DNA of 34,722 nt from Candidatus Poribacteria bacterium (GCA_028818705.1 JAPPNJ010000038.1:1-34722), one strand, 5' to 3'. Numbered from the stretch's first letter, positions 1 to 8,392 are shown. Notes: generated from the letters alone by a model not told the origin. Translations and numbers: made by a program.

Positions 1-108
1 TATGATCTCGTGATGTTTACTACATCCTTGATAGATTTGAGAAATGTCAGTTTCGTTATAATTGTGCCTAAACACTTAAACGAAAATGCCGGAGAAGGAG
101 GCATTCAG

Positions 109-711
109 ATGGCACCTATCGCAGCACCGACTTACTTAACGCCCGAAGCGTACGTTGACTTGGAACGTAAGGCAATTACAAAAAATGAATATGTGAACGG
201 AGAGCCCCTCGCGATGGCAGGTGCCAGTTTTGCACATAATTTCATCACGTTTGACACGGCGATTCACCTTAACAACCAATTGATGGATACGGAATGTCAA
301 ATCGCTTCGACCGGTGATCTACGCGTGAAAGTTGACCAGACAGAATCCTACTTTTACCCAGATATTGTCGTTGTATGTGGTGAACCACGGGCCGAGGATA
401 ACGTCTTTGACACACTCCTGAACCCAACGCTTATTGTAGAGGTACTTTCAGCTTCCACTGAAATGTATGACAGAGACGAAAAATTCACACACTATCGTCA
501 AATAGATTCTTTACAAGAATACATTCTGATTTCACAAGATAAAGTGCAGGTGCTGCGGTATCGCCGCGATGAACCCAAATGGGTACCGACAGAATTTCGG
601 ACACTTGCGGATGTCGTGCCACTGCTATCTAACCAGTGTGAACTACCTTTACGGCAAGTCTACAAACGCGTCAAATTTGACAACGGTAATGAAGTAGTTA
701 CCGGCAACTGA
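109..711 (+). CDS. Uma2 family (DUF820) endonuclease-like protein
   Basis: A 200-residue protein of the Uma2/DUF820 family, which has a PD-(D/E)XK nuclease-type fold and is often expanded in cyanobacteria and environmental bacteria; its biological role is generally unknown. Family signs are the N-terminal LTPEAYVDLE segment, the NGEPLAMAGAS strand-turn, YPDIVVVC, the core LIVEVLSAST (E and S/T near the presumed active site) and YRQIDSLQEYILIS. The ATG at 109 is chosen because GGAGAAGGAGG (91-101) sits just upstream; the reading frame is open back to a GTG at position 10, but that extension is not family-like. A TATAAT at 57-62 could be its -10 box, without a good -35. It is followed by a GACAACT-type repeat and then the dehydrogenase gene. 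Confidence 0.85.
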   Translation: MAPIAAPTYLTPEAYVDLERKAITKNEYVNGEPLAMAGASFAHNFITFDTAIHLNNQLMDTECQIASTGDLRVKVDQTESYFYPDIVVVCGEPRAEDNVFDTLLNPTLIVEVLSASTEMYDRDEKFTHYRQIDSLQEYILISQDKVQVLRYRRDEPKWVPTEFRTLADVVPLLSNQCELPLRQVYKRVKFDNGNEVVTGN

Positions 712-731
712 CAACTGACAACTGACAACAG
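703..731 (+). repeat. Tandem ACTGACA repeats between genes
   Basis: Three consecutive near-identical units of AACTGACAACTGAC type lie between the Uma2 stop and the GTG start of the dehydrogenase. Similar degenerate units occur in front of other genes in this window (about 12577-12630, 13405-13428 and 19407-19553). Confidence 0.7.
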
Positions 732-743
732 AGAACTATCATA

Positions 744-1967
744 GTGGAAGCCATTCAATATCACAAAAGCATCCCACGTTATCTCGCGATGCGTTACCTT
801 GGCAAACGGTGGCGGGGTCTCTACACGTCGCCGTTCTCCTGCGTACATCTCGTTGATATCCCGGAGCCAGAGCTGCCAACTCCGGAATGGGTCAAGGTCA
901 AGACTCGGCTCAGCGGGATTTGTGGTTCCGATTTAGCGACGATCACGGCAAAAGGAAGCCCGTATTTCTCGCCGTTCACCTCGACACCTTTTGTGTTAGG
1001 ACACGAGATTGTCGGTGAAATCGCGGAGATTGGTGATGCGGTGGAAGGTTTCTCGATTGGTGCCAGGGTGGTGATTGAACCTGCACTTTCCTGTCCGGTG
1101 CGCGGGATTTCGCCGCCGTGCTATCAATGCCAAAACTTACACTTCGCTAATTGCGAAAATATCACAAAAGGCGATATCTCCGAAGGCGTTCAGACCGGCT
1201 ATTGTCGCGATACAGGCGGTGGCTGGAGTCGGTACGTCGTCGCGCACCAATCACAACTCCATCTCGTCCCGGATGACATTTCAGACGAAATTGCGGTGCT
1301 ACTTGAACCTTTTGCCTGCGCGATCCACGGCGTTTTGAAGTCAGCATACAGCACAGCAGACAACATTTGTGTCATAGGCGGCGGGACGATCGGACTCCTT
1401 ACCGTCGCAGCCCTTCGGGTGCTCGGTTACCAAAACCGAATTCTCATCTTCGCGAAGTATCCACACCAACAGCAATTGGCACTTGACCTCGGTGCAAATG
1501 AGGTAATATTACCGAATAGCGGTCGGTATACAGCATTCTGTGAACTCACAGGCTCAGAATCGTATCAACCAGAGTTGGGACAACAGGTATTAATCGGGGG
1601 TGTAGATATAACCTTTGATTGCATCGGCTCCAGTGTCACCATAGACGACGCGCTCCGTTTCACACACGCCAACGGCGACGTCATTTTGCTCGGTATGCCG
1701 GGGATCCCGAAAAACATCGACTGGGTCTCAGTTTGGTATAAACAGTTGAAAGTCGCAGGTGCGTATACGTATGGGATCGAAATGCACAACGGTGAACAGG
1801 CGCATACCTTTGCCCTCGGCATGCGGCTCCTCGAAGAAATGGGATCACAATTGCGTCCGTTGGTGATCAGGCGGTTTCCACTGCGAGATTATAGGCGTGC
1901 GATACAGACTGCCTTGAATACCGGGAAAACTGCCACAGTGAAAACTGTATTTGACTTACGGAACTAA
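744..1967 (+). CDS. Zinc-dependent alcohol dehydrogenase (MDR family)
   Basis: A 407-residue medium-chain dehydrogenase/reductase, an NAD(P)-dependent oxidoreductase of alcohols or polyols; the exact substrate cannot be read from sequence. The catalytic zinc ligand Cys60 lies in GICGSD, His87-Glu88 in LGHEIVGE, and four cysteines at 117, 126, 129 and 137 fit a structural zinc lobe, although their spacing is wider than in typical members. A Rossmann dinucleotide site is seen at VIGGGTIGLL (about residue 212). The start is a GTG with no obvious Shine-Dalgarno site. The C-terminus ends in KTVFDLRN, and a decayed copy of this tail appears at 2551-2595, beyond the toxin-antitoxin pair. The brnT gene starts five bases after the stop. 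Confidence 0.88.
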   Translation: MEAIQYHKSIPRYLAMRYLGKRWRGLYTSPFSCVHLVDIPEPELPTPEWVKVKTRLSGICGSDLATITAKGSPYFSPFTSTPFVLGHEIVGEIAEIGDAVEGFSIGARVVIEPALSCPVRGISPPCYQCQNLHFANCENITKGDISEGVQTGYCRDTGGGWSRYVVAHQSQLHLVPDDISDEIAVLLEPFACAIHGVLKSAYSTADNICVIGGGTIGLLTVAALRVLGYQNRILIFAKYPHQQQLALDLGANEVILPNSGRYTAFCELTGSESYQPELGQQVLIGGVDITFDCIGSSVTIDDALRFTHANGDVILLGMPGIPKNIDWVSVWYKQLKVAGAYTYGIEMHNGEQAHTFALGMRLLEEMGSQLRPLVIRRFPLRDYRRAIQTALNTGKTATVKTVFDLRN

Positions 1968-1972
1968 TTGCA

Positions 1973-2263
1973 ATGGAGTTTGAGTGGGATAAAAATAAAG
2001 CAGCACATAACCTGTCAAAACATGGCGTGTCATTTGATGAGGCGAGTACTGTTTTTGATGATACTCTCTATGTTGATTTTTACGATCCAGACCATTCTTA
2101 TGACGAACATAGGTATATCATTGTTGGACAATCAGCACAAAACCGCGTATTAATCGTATCATATACGGAGCGTGGTGATGCAATTCGTTTAATTAGTGCC
2201 AGAAAAGCAACGCGTAAGGAGAAAGAACTGTATGAAGAAAGACAAGACAACAATCCAAGATGA
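1973..2263 (+). CDS. brnT: BrnT family type II toxin
   Basis: A 96-residue protein of the BrnT family, ribonuclease toxins with a RelE-like fold. The whole family pattern is visible: an N-terminal FEWDKNKAAHNLSKHGVSF, then EA.TVFDD, an internal HRYIIVGQS strand, VLIVSYTER, and the C-terminal RLISARKATRKEKELYEE. Length is normal for the family. The gene begins five bases after the dehydrogenase stop and its end overlaps the presumed antitoxin gene by 32 bases, as is common for toxin-antitoxin pairs. The pair lies directly upstream of the Argonaute gene. Confidence 0.92.
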   Translation: MEFEWDKNKAAHNLSKHGVSFDEASTVFDDTLYVDFYDPDHSYDEHRYIIVGQSAQNRVLIVSYTERGDAIRLISARKATRKEKELYEERQDNNPR

Positions 2264-2471
2264 ACTTCGACCAGAATATGATTTAAAAAGTTTGCAAGTG
2301 AGAAAAATGGGAGCTGAACGCAAACAGTTTGGCAGATTTATTGTCCAACTGGAACCTGATGTTGCTGACGTATTTCCAGACGCTACATCTGTCAACGAGG
2401 CTCTACGGTTTCTTATTCGGATCACTAAAGAAAGCAGCGAGATATCTCAGCACATCGGCTCTGATGTCTAA
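2232..2471 (+). CDS. brnA: BrnA-type antitoxin
   Basis: A 79-residue partner of BrnT. The opening KDKTTIQDELRPEYDLKSL and KMGAERKQFG resemble the N-terminus of proteins encoded next to BrnT-type toxins; the rest (EALRFLIRITKES) could form a short ribbon-helix-helix-like DNA-binding part, so a role as toxin neutraliser and operon autorepressor is likely by analogy. The ATG at 2232 is chosen because AAGGAG at 2216-2221 lies nine bases upstream; a longer in-frame start at 2196 has no such site. The position, overlapping the end of brnT, is the strongest evidence. Assignment to BrnA rather than another CopG-like antitoxin is moderate. Confidence 0.75.
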   Translation: MKKDKTTIQDELRPEYDLKSLQVRKMGAERKQFGRFIVQLEPDVADVFPDATSVNEALRFLIRITKESSEISQHIGSDV

Positions 2472-2499
2472 TATCTGGTGTGAATTAGAAGAAGTCCAG

Positions 2500-2595
2500 C
2501 CTCCTTTACAAAACCGAATTGCAAGGCAGCGAGCCCCTCATTATCTGGGAAAGGAATCGCCATAATCAAAACCGTATTTGACTTGCAAAGTTGAG
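2500..2595 (+). pseudogene. Decayed alcohol dehydrogenase C-terminal tail
   Basis: Read in the frame ending at the TGA of 2593-2595, this stretch encodes GKGIAIIKTVFDLQS, which lines up with the last 15 residues of the upstream dehydrogenase (GKTATVKTVFDLRN). No start, zinc site or Rossmann fold precedes it. It is probably the remains of a second dehydrogenase gene, or of a duplication created when the toxin-antitoxin pair arrived. Only the last 45 bases are convincing. Confidence 0.5.
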
Positions 2596-2605
2596 TATAT
2601 ATATG
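2579..2605 (+). promoter_or_regulatory. Possible sigma70 promoter for the Argonaute gene
   Basis: TTGACT (2579-2584) followed by a 16-base spacer and TATATG lies about 75 bases before the Argonaute start. The match is partial and the -35 falls inside the dehydrogenase tail remnant. A GGAGAAG ribosome-binding site is at 2661-2667. Confidence 0.35.
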
Positions 2606-2678
2606 TTTGAATTGATATGGTGTTGAAGGACACGCTACCCTAAAAACTCAATTCAGAACAGGAGAAGTAACCAACAGT

Positions 2679-4787
2679 ATGGCTAATGAATTAACAATAT
2701 TTACAGAAATTTTCCCAGTTCAGCTAGAAGCACTTCCAAACCTGACCTTGTACCAACTAAAAGTTAGTGGGGCTATCGCGTTAGATGAAATCGGCGGAAA
2801 AGTGTGTTATCGCTTGCAAACCAAGTTCGGAGGGCATTGGAAATGGGATAAAGAAAAGGAATATGTTATTACCGATTCCCCCCAAGACGAACCTGCCATA
2901 AAGCAAATCCTTCAGGAAATATGGGAGACCTCTGATGAAGAAAATGTCCTTCGATCATTAGAGAACATAGAAGTCTTCCGTAATGATACAGCCTCAACTC
3001 AAGGAGTTGCTAACTTCGTAGCCCGCTCTCTGCAAGATGATTTTTCGCAAACGATTGACAAGGCATTAGCCAAACATAGGCGAGAAGCGAAAACACATTA
3101 TGTAAACCTCAAAAGTCGGTTACGCGGTTGGGTGATTGACAACCATCCAGCAGTATCTGTCTCTATTACTTCAGAACTAGAGTCAAAAATTGATTTGAAA
3201 ACCTATCTTGCAGCTGACACACACACCGACCGATTAAAAGGTTTGAACGTCACAGACAAGACCAAACCTTTTCAAACATCAATGCCAATCACAGGAATTG
3301 TTGGCCGACTTGGCGAAAACGATACGCGCGACCGATTGTTAGCGTTTAAACCACCTATTGAGATGAAGCACTTGATTGAACAGGCACCCAACGATGAGTT
3401 AGTTGTTAAAGTGGCAGGGAAATACGATTATGTCGTTAGTGCCCTAAAGATTAAAATTCACAACGCAGATTATGCTCGTTTCAAAATTAACGAGAAACTA
3501 CAAATTGAGGCTGCACAACGTGTGAAGTACATCACATCAGTAGCTTCAATAATTCAAGAAAGCAGTCTAGTCGATTCAGCTTATGCAGAAAATAAGTATA
3601 AGCATTTGTTTCTCAACACAGATGATATTGGTTATAATCCTAAACTGCGAATTGGCAGCGATAAAATCACTACCCCAAATGCAGTTTTGCATTCTCTAAA
3701 AGAATTTGGTTTATACAAATCCGCGCCCAACAAGCAAATACGCATCGCTATTCTAAATGCTTCGCCACAAACATCATTGGACCAGCTCAGAAAACATTTG
3801 AGGAATGAACTTGACAAACAATTGGGATACGAGTTGATACAGGCGACAAAACAAGAGAGTTCTAGCACTTCACGAGAATTTATCGAATCTGCTATTGAGA
3901 AAATAGCCGAAAAGGATCCGGACATTATTTTAGGAATCATCCCGACTCCTAGTTTTGATACAGATGATTGGACTCCTTATGATGATTTTAAGCAACTAAC
4001 TTTAGAAAGAGATTTACAAAGTCAAGTTATCCAACCTCACAACGTCGACAATTATCATATCATCGGGAACGTTGTTTTAGGAATACTTGCTAAAACAGGT
4101 AATCTGCCCTATGTTTTAGCGGATCCAATAACCTATGCGGATTTAGTTGTTGGGCTTGATGTAGCTCGTCAGAAAAAACGCAACCTGCCAGGAACTATCA
4201 ATTCTGCTGGAATGGCCAGAATCTACTTTGCAAACGGTGAATTGATGCGATATAATATACGGGAAACAATGCTAGAAGGGGAAACAATTCCACCGCGAAT
4301 TTTACGTAATATATTCCCGCAAAAGGAATTCACAGAGAAAAAAATTCTTATTCACCGCGATGGAATTTTACCGGAATCGGAAAGAGAGGCTCTAACAGAA
4401 TGGGGAAATCAAATCGGTGCTACGTTTTATTTCGTTGAAGTCATTAAAAGCGGAACTCCTCGTCTTTATGCAAGTCAAAATGGGAAAATTGTCAAAGCAC
4501 CAAAGGGAAGTATACTTAAACTGAGTGAAACGGAAGCATTGTTAGTTTCATCAGAATTCCCTGCAGGCTTCAGAGCAACCCCACAACCGATTCGCGTTCG
4601 GACCTATCCGCCCTTTTCACTAAAACATGCCCTGCACTCTGTTTTGTCTTTAACTTTGCTCCATTATGGATCTCTCCGCCAGCCACGCCTACCTGTTACT
4701 ACTCACTATGCCGATAAAATATCTTCTATGGCTGTAAAAGGGTTAAAGCCTAAAACGCTTGACGGTGCAATACCATTTTGGCTATAA
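2679..4787 (+). CDS. Long prokaryotic Argonaute with complete DEDD catalytic tetrad
   Basis: A 702-residue prokaryotic Argonaute, close in length to Thermus TtAgo. Such proteins bind a short guide strand and cut complementary nucleic acid, typically defending against plasmids and phages. Layout by eye: N domain about 1-150, PAZ-like part about 155-290 (the GLNVTDKTK and APNDELVVKV blocks recur in long pAgos), MID about 350-480, PIWI about 480-702. The PIWI tetrad is present: Asp494 (VGLDVAR), Glu535 (EGETIP, the glutamate finger), Asp561 (HRDG) and Asp679 (THYADK). In MID, Tyr434, Lys438, Gln449 and Lys472 show nearly the same spacing as TtAgo Arg418, Lys422, Gln433 and Lys457, which hold the guide 5' phosphate. 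Ribosome-binding site GGAGAAG is 11 bases upstream. The gene is more A+T-rich than its neighbours, suggesting transfer. Guide and target type (DNA or RNA) cannot be read from sequence. Confidence 0.93.
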   Translation: MANELTIFTEIFPVQLEALPNLTLYQLKVSGAIALDEIGGKVCYRLQTKFGGHWKWDKEKEYVITDSPQDEPAIKQILQEIWETSDEENVLRSLENIEVFRNDTASTQGVANFVARSLQDDFSQTIDKALAKHRREAKTHYVNLKSRLRGWVIDNHPAVSVSITSELESKIDLKTYLAADTHTDRLKGLNVTDKTKPFQTSMPITGIVGRLGENDTRDRLLAFKPPIEMKHLIEQAPNDELVVKVAGKYDYVVSALKIKIHNADYARFKINEKLQIEAAQRVKYITSVASIIQESSLVDSAYAENKYKHLFLNTDDIGYNPKLRIGSDKITTPNAVLHSLKEFGLYKSAPNKQIRIAILNASPQTSLDQLRKHLRNELDKQLGYELIQATKQESSSTSREFIESAIEKIAEKDPDIILGIIPTPSFDTDDWTPYDDFKQLTLERDLQSQVIQPHNVDNYHIIGNVVLGILAKTGNLPYVLADPITYADLVVGLDVARQKKRNLPGTINSAGMARIYFANGELMRYNIRETMLEGETIPPRILRNIFPQKEFTEKKILIHRDGILPESEREALTEWGNQIGATFYFVEVIKSGTPRLYASQNGKIVKAPKGSILKLSETEALLVSSEFPAGFRATPQPIRVRTYPPFSLKHALHSVLSLTLLHYGSLRQPRLPVTTHYADKISSMAVKGLKPKTLDGAIPFWL

Positions 4788-4803
4788 ACCCGAATAAAAT
4801 TGT

Positions 4804-6771
4804 ATGACACCTTCCGCGACCTCCCACTTCCCGCAAACCAACCATCTTGCTTACAGCGGTATCACGGTGCGGAGTGTAATCATCGGGATGGTGGCGGTGA
4901 TATGCCAATGTCTCGCCACTCCGTATAACGATTTTCACGTCGGCGGCACCTATCTGGCAGGGAACCATCTGCCGATCGCCGTCGTCTTCGTCATGCTGGT
5001 CTTCGTACTCGGTATCAATACACTGCTCAAGAGACTGAAGCCCAACACCGAATTGCAAGGCAGTGAACTCCTTATCATCTGGGGGATGATGCTGGTCGCA
5101 TCGGGTATTCCATCCTCAGGACTGATGCGCTACCTCGTTCCTCTCGCTGTGAGTCCGTTCTACTTCGCGACACCCGAAAACGAGTGGATCACGCTCTTTC
5201 ATCAGCATCTTCCAGACTGGATGGTCGTGAAAGATCCGAAAGCCGTTTTCTATTTCTATGAACAATTACCAGAGGGCGACGCAATCCCGTGGAAAGCATG
5301 GGTGAAACCGATTCTGGGCTGGAGTGCCTTTGTCCTGATCTTCTATTTCGTCACCATCTGCTGGACGGTTATCCTCCGAAAACAGTGGGTAGAACATGAA
5401 CGCTTCACCTTCCCACTGGTTCAATTGCCGATGGAGATGTTTCGCCCCGCGTCAGGCAGTGCCCTCCTGAACAGATTTTTTAAATCGCCACTGATGTGGT
5501 GCGGTTTTGCGATACCTGTTATATTGCACGGGTTAAAAGGATTACACCTCTACTTTCCAGCGATTCCGAGTCCATCTGTCTATTTTCCGATCTCCATATT
5601 CTTCACCGAAAAACCGCTATCTGCTCTGAACTGGTGGCCCTCCGTGAACCTGTTTATTTACCCTTCAGTCGTCGCTATTGTCTATCTGCTCACGCTCGAA
5701 ATTTCGTTTAGTTTCTGGTTCTTTTTCCTCCTCGGAAAAATGGAGACGGTGCTTATCTATGCAACAGGTTCTAAAGTAAATCAGTGGGACTTCCATCAAA
5801 ACCAACAGATGGGCGCGCTGTTAGTCTTTATCGGCTTTATTCTGTTTATCGGTAAACGTCATTTCGGACGCGCATTCGCTACGCTCTTTGGGAAACAAGC
5901 AAGCAACGATACAAACGAACCCTTACCTTACGTCTGGGCAGTCGGCGGCATGATCGGCGGTATTTTACTGCTCACGCTGATATGTGGTCTGGCGGGGATG
6001 AGCGTATGGGTCGCGTTTTTTATCCTCGGCATCTTCCTCGCCATCACAACAGTCGGGACATGGATGGTGACCAACGGCGGTTTGATGTTTATTCTTTACT
6101 CTTTCCTGCCGGGTGAATATCTGATTACGCTATTCGGCAGTGGGCGTGTGAACGCACCGAGTTGGACCTTGGTCGCTTATGAACGGGTCTTGATGTTCGA
6201 TATGCGGGAGATCTTGATGCCGAGTGTGATGAACAATTTCAAGCTTGCGGAACCGCTCCGTCTCAAACAACGTCCGTTTTTACTTGCGATGGGTATTGCG
6301 ATTGTTTTAGCGATGGGTGTCTCCTACTATTCATCCATAGACCTCGCTTATACACACGGTGCAGTGAACCTACAACACTGGACCTATATGATCTCCACAA
6401 CTTCCCCATTTAACCGCCTCACGAGTATCCTCCAACATCCGACTGGCATTGAATTGGAACGGCTCGGTTCGTTTATTTTCGGGGGTGCCACGATGTTCGG
6501 AATGCTCTGGATGCGGCACCACTACCTCTGGTGGAAACTGCACCCGATCGGTTCGCTCATGATGACGAGTTATGCGACTTACTGCTTCTGGGGATCGTTT
6601 TTCATCGGTTGGTTTCTTAAATATACCACGCTCAAGTTCGGTGGTGTTGCCTATTACCGTAAACTTCGCCCGCTTATTTTAGGGGTTGTGTTGGGGGAAT
6701 GTTTTATCGGTGGCATCTGGATCATTGTTGGACTTATGACGGGGATCGGCTATCGGCTACTCCCCGGTTGA
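4804..6771 (+). CDS. Polytopic membrane protein, DUF6785/DUF6784-like
   Basis: A 655-residue integral membrane protein with about 12-15 hydrophobic segments spread along its length. It resembles the DUF6785/DUF6784 proteins common in Poribacteria, Planctomycetes and Verrucomicrobia, which are distantly like oligopeptide-transporter proteins; function is unknown. Visible landmarks are NDFHVGGTYLAGNHLP near the N-terminus, GSELLIIWGMMLVASGIPSSGL, a cytosolic RKQWVEHERFTFPLVQLPMEM segment, and a C-terminal half with repeated Gly-rich helices. It begins 16 bases after the Argonaute stop without a clear ribosome-binding site, so it could be co-transcribed with it, but its higher G+C and its housekeeping distribution suggest it belongs to the older chromosome backbone. 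Confidence 0.8.
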   Translation: MTPSATSHFPQTNHLAYSGITVRSVIIGMVAVICQCLATPYNDFHVGGTYLAGNHLPIAVVFVMLVFVLGINTLLKRLKPNTELQGSELLIIWGMMLVASGIPSSGLMRYLVPLAVSPFYFATPENEWITLFHQHLPDWMVVKDPKAVFYFYEQLPEGDAIPWKAWVKPILGWSAFVLIFYFVTICWTVILRKQWVEHERFTFPLVQLPMEMFRPASGSALLNRFFKSPLMWCGFAIPVILHGLKGLHLYFPAIPSPSVYFPISIFFTEKPLSALNWWPSVNLFIYPSVVAIVYLLTLEISFSFWFFFLLGKMETVLIYATGSKVNQWDFHQNQQMGALLVFIGFILFIGKRHFGRAFATLFGKQASNDTNEPLPYVWAVGGMIGGILLLTLICGLAGMSVWVAFFILGIFLAITTVGTWMVTNGGLMFILYSFLPGEYLITLFGSGRVNAPSWTLVAYERVLMFDMREILMPSVMNNFKLAEPLRLKQRPFLLAMGIAIVLAMGVSYYSSIDLAYTHGAVNLQHWTYMISTTSPFNRLTSILQHPTGIELERLGSFIFGGATMFGMLWMRHHYLWWKLHPIGSLMMTSYATYCFWGSFFIGWFLKYTTLKFGGVAYYRKLRPLILGVVLGECFIGGIWIIVGLMTGIGYRLLPG

Positions 6772-6815
6772 TACAGAGTGCGTCTTATCAGACCACGTTT
6801 CACATGCGGATTTTG

Positions 6816-6844
6816 TTGACTTTTACTTGTTTTTATTGTATAAT
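6816..6844 (+). promoter_or_regulatory. Sigma70 promoter of the peptidase unit
   Basis: TTGACT (6816-6821), a 17-base spacer and TATAAT (6839-6844) form a near-perfect promoter. It leaves a leader of about 150 bases before the gene at 7003. Confidence 0.8.
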
Positions 6845-7002
6845 GCCTACATAGTTCACCCATCTGGCAATGCAAAAAAGAATAATATTAAGGCTGATAC
6901 TTTGTATTGAGTCGCTATACATAAGTTTGTCCGACGATTTTTTTCTGATATTTAGGCATTAACTTCTCTAAAAAATTTGAGTCCTTTTTAAGGAGATCAC
7001 TC

Positions 7003-7341
7003 ATGGCGAATAACACAACTATAACTCGCGAAGACCATTGGAGTCGTCCGGTGGCTATGGCTCCCGACGGACAATGGCTTTCTTTACGCGAAGTGATAAA
7101 CGACGAACCGGCAAGGTTTTCATTTGCTCAATTGTCCCGTGAGCAACAGTCGGAATTAGTTGCGGAACGCATTCGACAACGCCCTGTGTTTGACGTAGGT
7201 ATCTTGGGACTGGGAGTATTCAGTAAGAAGCGTGCTATTAACGAGGTCCGGGCGCGAACACGTATAGGGTGTACGCTCATTGAGGTTGAACAGCGCATGA
7301 TAGTGCTCTTGATTGAACGTGCCCGCGAAGGAACTCTCTAA
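7003..7341 (+). CDS. Unknown 112-residue protein upstream of caspase-like peptidase
   Basis: Not recognised. The protein is soluble, with no signal peptide or membrane segment. The middle (residues 42-62) is charged and probably helical; then comes a short Gly/hydrophobic stretch, DVGILGLGVFSKK, and a final helical part with TRIGCTLIEVEQRMIVLLIERA. The start has a strong ribosome-binding site (AAGGAGA) and a consensus promoter lies upstream. It precedes the caspase-like gene by 58 bases on the same strand, and a terminator follows that gene, so the two probably form one transcript. Possible roles are regulator, substrate or inhibitor of the peptidase; none is shown by the sequence. Confidence 0.7.
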   Translation: MANNTTITREDHWSRPVAMAPDGQWLSLREVINDEPARFSFAQLSREQQSELVAERIRQRPVFDVGILGLGVFSKKRAINEVRARTRIGCTLIEVEQRMIVLLIERAREGTL

Positions 7342-7399
7342 TTGGGAAAATAAGAACGTTATCTCAGACATAAGATGACGTATTGAATCGGGACTTAAT

Positions 7400-8023
7400 T
7401 TGAAAATTCTTGCTATTGATTCCAGCTACGATGAAATTACACAAGCATCTTATGTCTATCGAAATAGGCATGTTTATCCTTACTTGGAATCCAAAGGGTT
7501 TGAAGTGGTACGTTGTCAGGGCAAATCCGCGCGTCGAGTCTACGTTCAACCGGAAGCATGTCGAGACGACATCGTCTATATGACCGGTGTCGGGCACGGT
7601 GTCTATACAACCTATATGGGCGAGTATTGCAACCCCATTTTTGATATCGGCAAATATCAAGCTAAAGAGTTAAACAACAAGGTGGCTCATTTTTTTTCCT
7701 GTCAAACCGCTGCTGAACTCGGGACAGACTTTGTCAATAATGGATGCCTTGCCTACTTTGGATACGATGAAGACTTCATTGTACCTATGTATATTTCCGA
7801 TGCTTTTTTTGATTGTGATTCTGAAATTGATCGGGCGTTTGCTGACGGTTTGACTGCAGAAGATGTATATGATCGCGTAATTGACTACTATAATGAAAAA
7901 ATACTTGAGTTAAAAGAGGGAAAACACTACGATGCAGTGGTGGCTTTGGAATACAATCGTGACCATCTTTGTGCCCCTTCAGTCAATGCAAAATGGGGCG
8001 ACAAAAGAGCAAGAATCGTATAA
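7400..8023 (+). CDS. Caspase-like (clan CD) cysteine peptidase
   Basis: A 207-residue protein with the two signature blocks of clan CD peptidases (caspases, gingipains, CHAT): a hydrophobic strand ending in a histidine-glycine, DIVYMTGVGHG (His66-Gly67), and a second strand ending in the nucleophile, VAHFFSCQTAAELG (Cys101). After Cys101, GCLAYFGYDEDF matches the strand that follows the active site in gingipain and CHAT folds. It is a bare catalytic domain with no signal peptide, no sensor and no death-fold domain, so activation must come from elsewhere, possibly the 112-residue partner upstream. The start is TTG with a weak GGGAC upstream. A strong terminator lies 114 bases downstream. The family call rests on the dyad context and strand pattern; substrate is unknown. 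Confidence 0.68.
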   Translation: MKILAIDSSYDEITQASYVYRNRHVYPYLESKGFEVVRCQGKSARRVYVQPEACRDDIVYMTGVGHGVYTTYMGEYCNPIFDIGKYQAKELNNKVAHFFSCQTAAELGTDFVNNGCLAYFGYDEDFIVPMYISDAFFDCDSEIDRAFADGLTAEDVYDRVIDYYNEKILELKEGKHYDAVVALEYNRDHLCAPSVNAKWGDKRARIV

Positions 8024-8136
8024 CGATTGAGAGTACTACGAAAAACACAAGGCAGTGATGGTAGGAACTTTGAGAACCCTCCATTTACGAGCCGGACATC
8101 ATATCCGTTAAAACCCTGCCAAACATGGAAGATTTG

Positions 8137-8196
8137 AAATTGCCCTATTTGGTGCAATCTGTTTTGAGACTTGCACTGTTTAGGGCAATTTTTGTT
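8137..8196 (+). terminator. Rho-independent terminator after the peptidase gene
   Basis: Two stacked stems: AAATTGCCCT (8137-8146) with AGGGCAATTT (8182-8191), and inside it GTGCAA (8152-8157) with TTGCAC (8171-8176). A T run at 8189-8193 follows the outer stem. The rest of the 369-base gap 8024-8392 holds this terminator and the next promoter; no gene was seen in it. Confidence 0.85.
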
Positions 8197-8294
8197 AAGA
8201 AAATCAATGAGAATGAAACTTAAACTGGCACGAAACTTGCTATCCTTACTGATAATTTGTTTTTTCTGTGAACACCTCTACAAGATAAATAAAT

Positions 8295-8323
8295 TTGCAC
8301 ATCCGCATAAATTATGCTAAAAT
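8295..8323 (+). promoter_or_regulatory. Sigma70-like promoter for the LarA-like gene
   Basis: TTGCAC (8295-8300), 17-base spacer, TAAAAT (8318-8323), about 70 bases before the start at 8393. It may drive the following run of plus-strand metabolic genes. Confidence 0.6.
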
Positions 8324-8392
8324 AGATAGGTGATTGCAAAGTCGTTAGGACATCAATTGAAATCGTCTCATGAAGCGAGTTACCCCGTTTAA

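Noticed and set aside
2679..6771. Argonaute plus the membrane protein as a two-component system like short pAgo with effector
   Set aside because: The Argonaute is the long, catalytic type that needs no effector, and the membrane protein resembles a widespread transporter-like family of the lineage.
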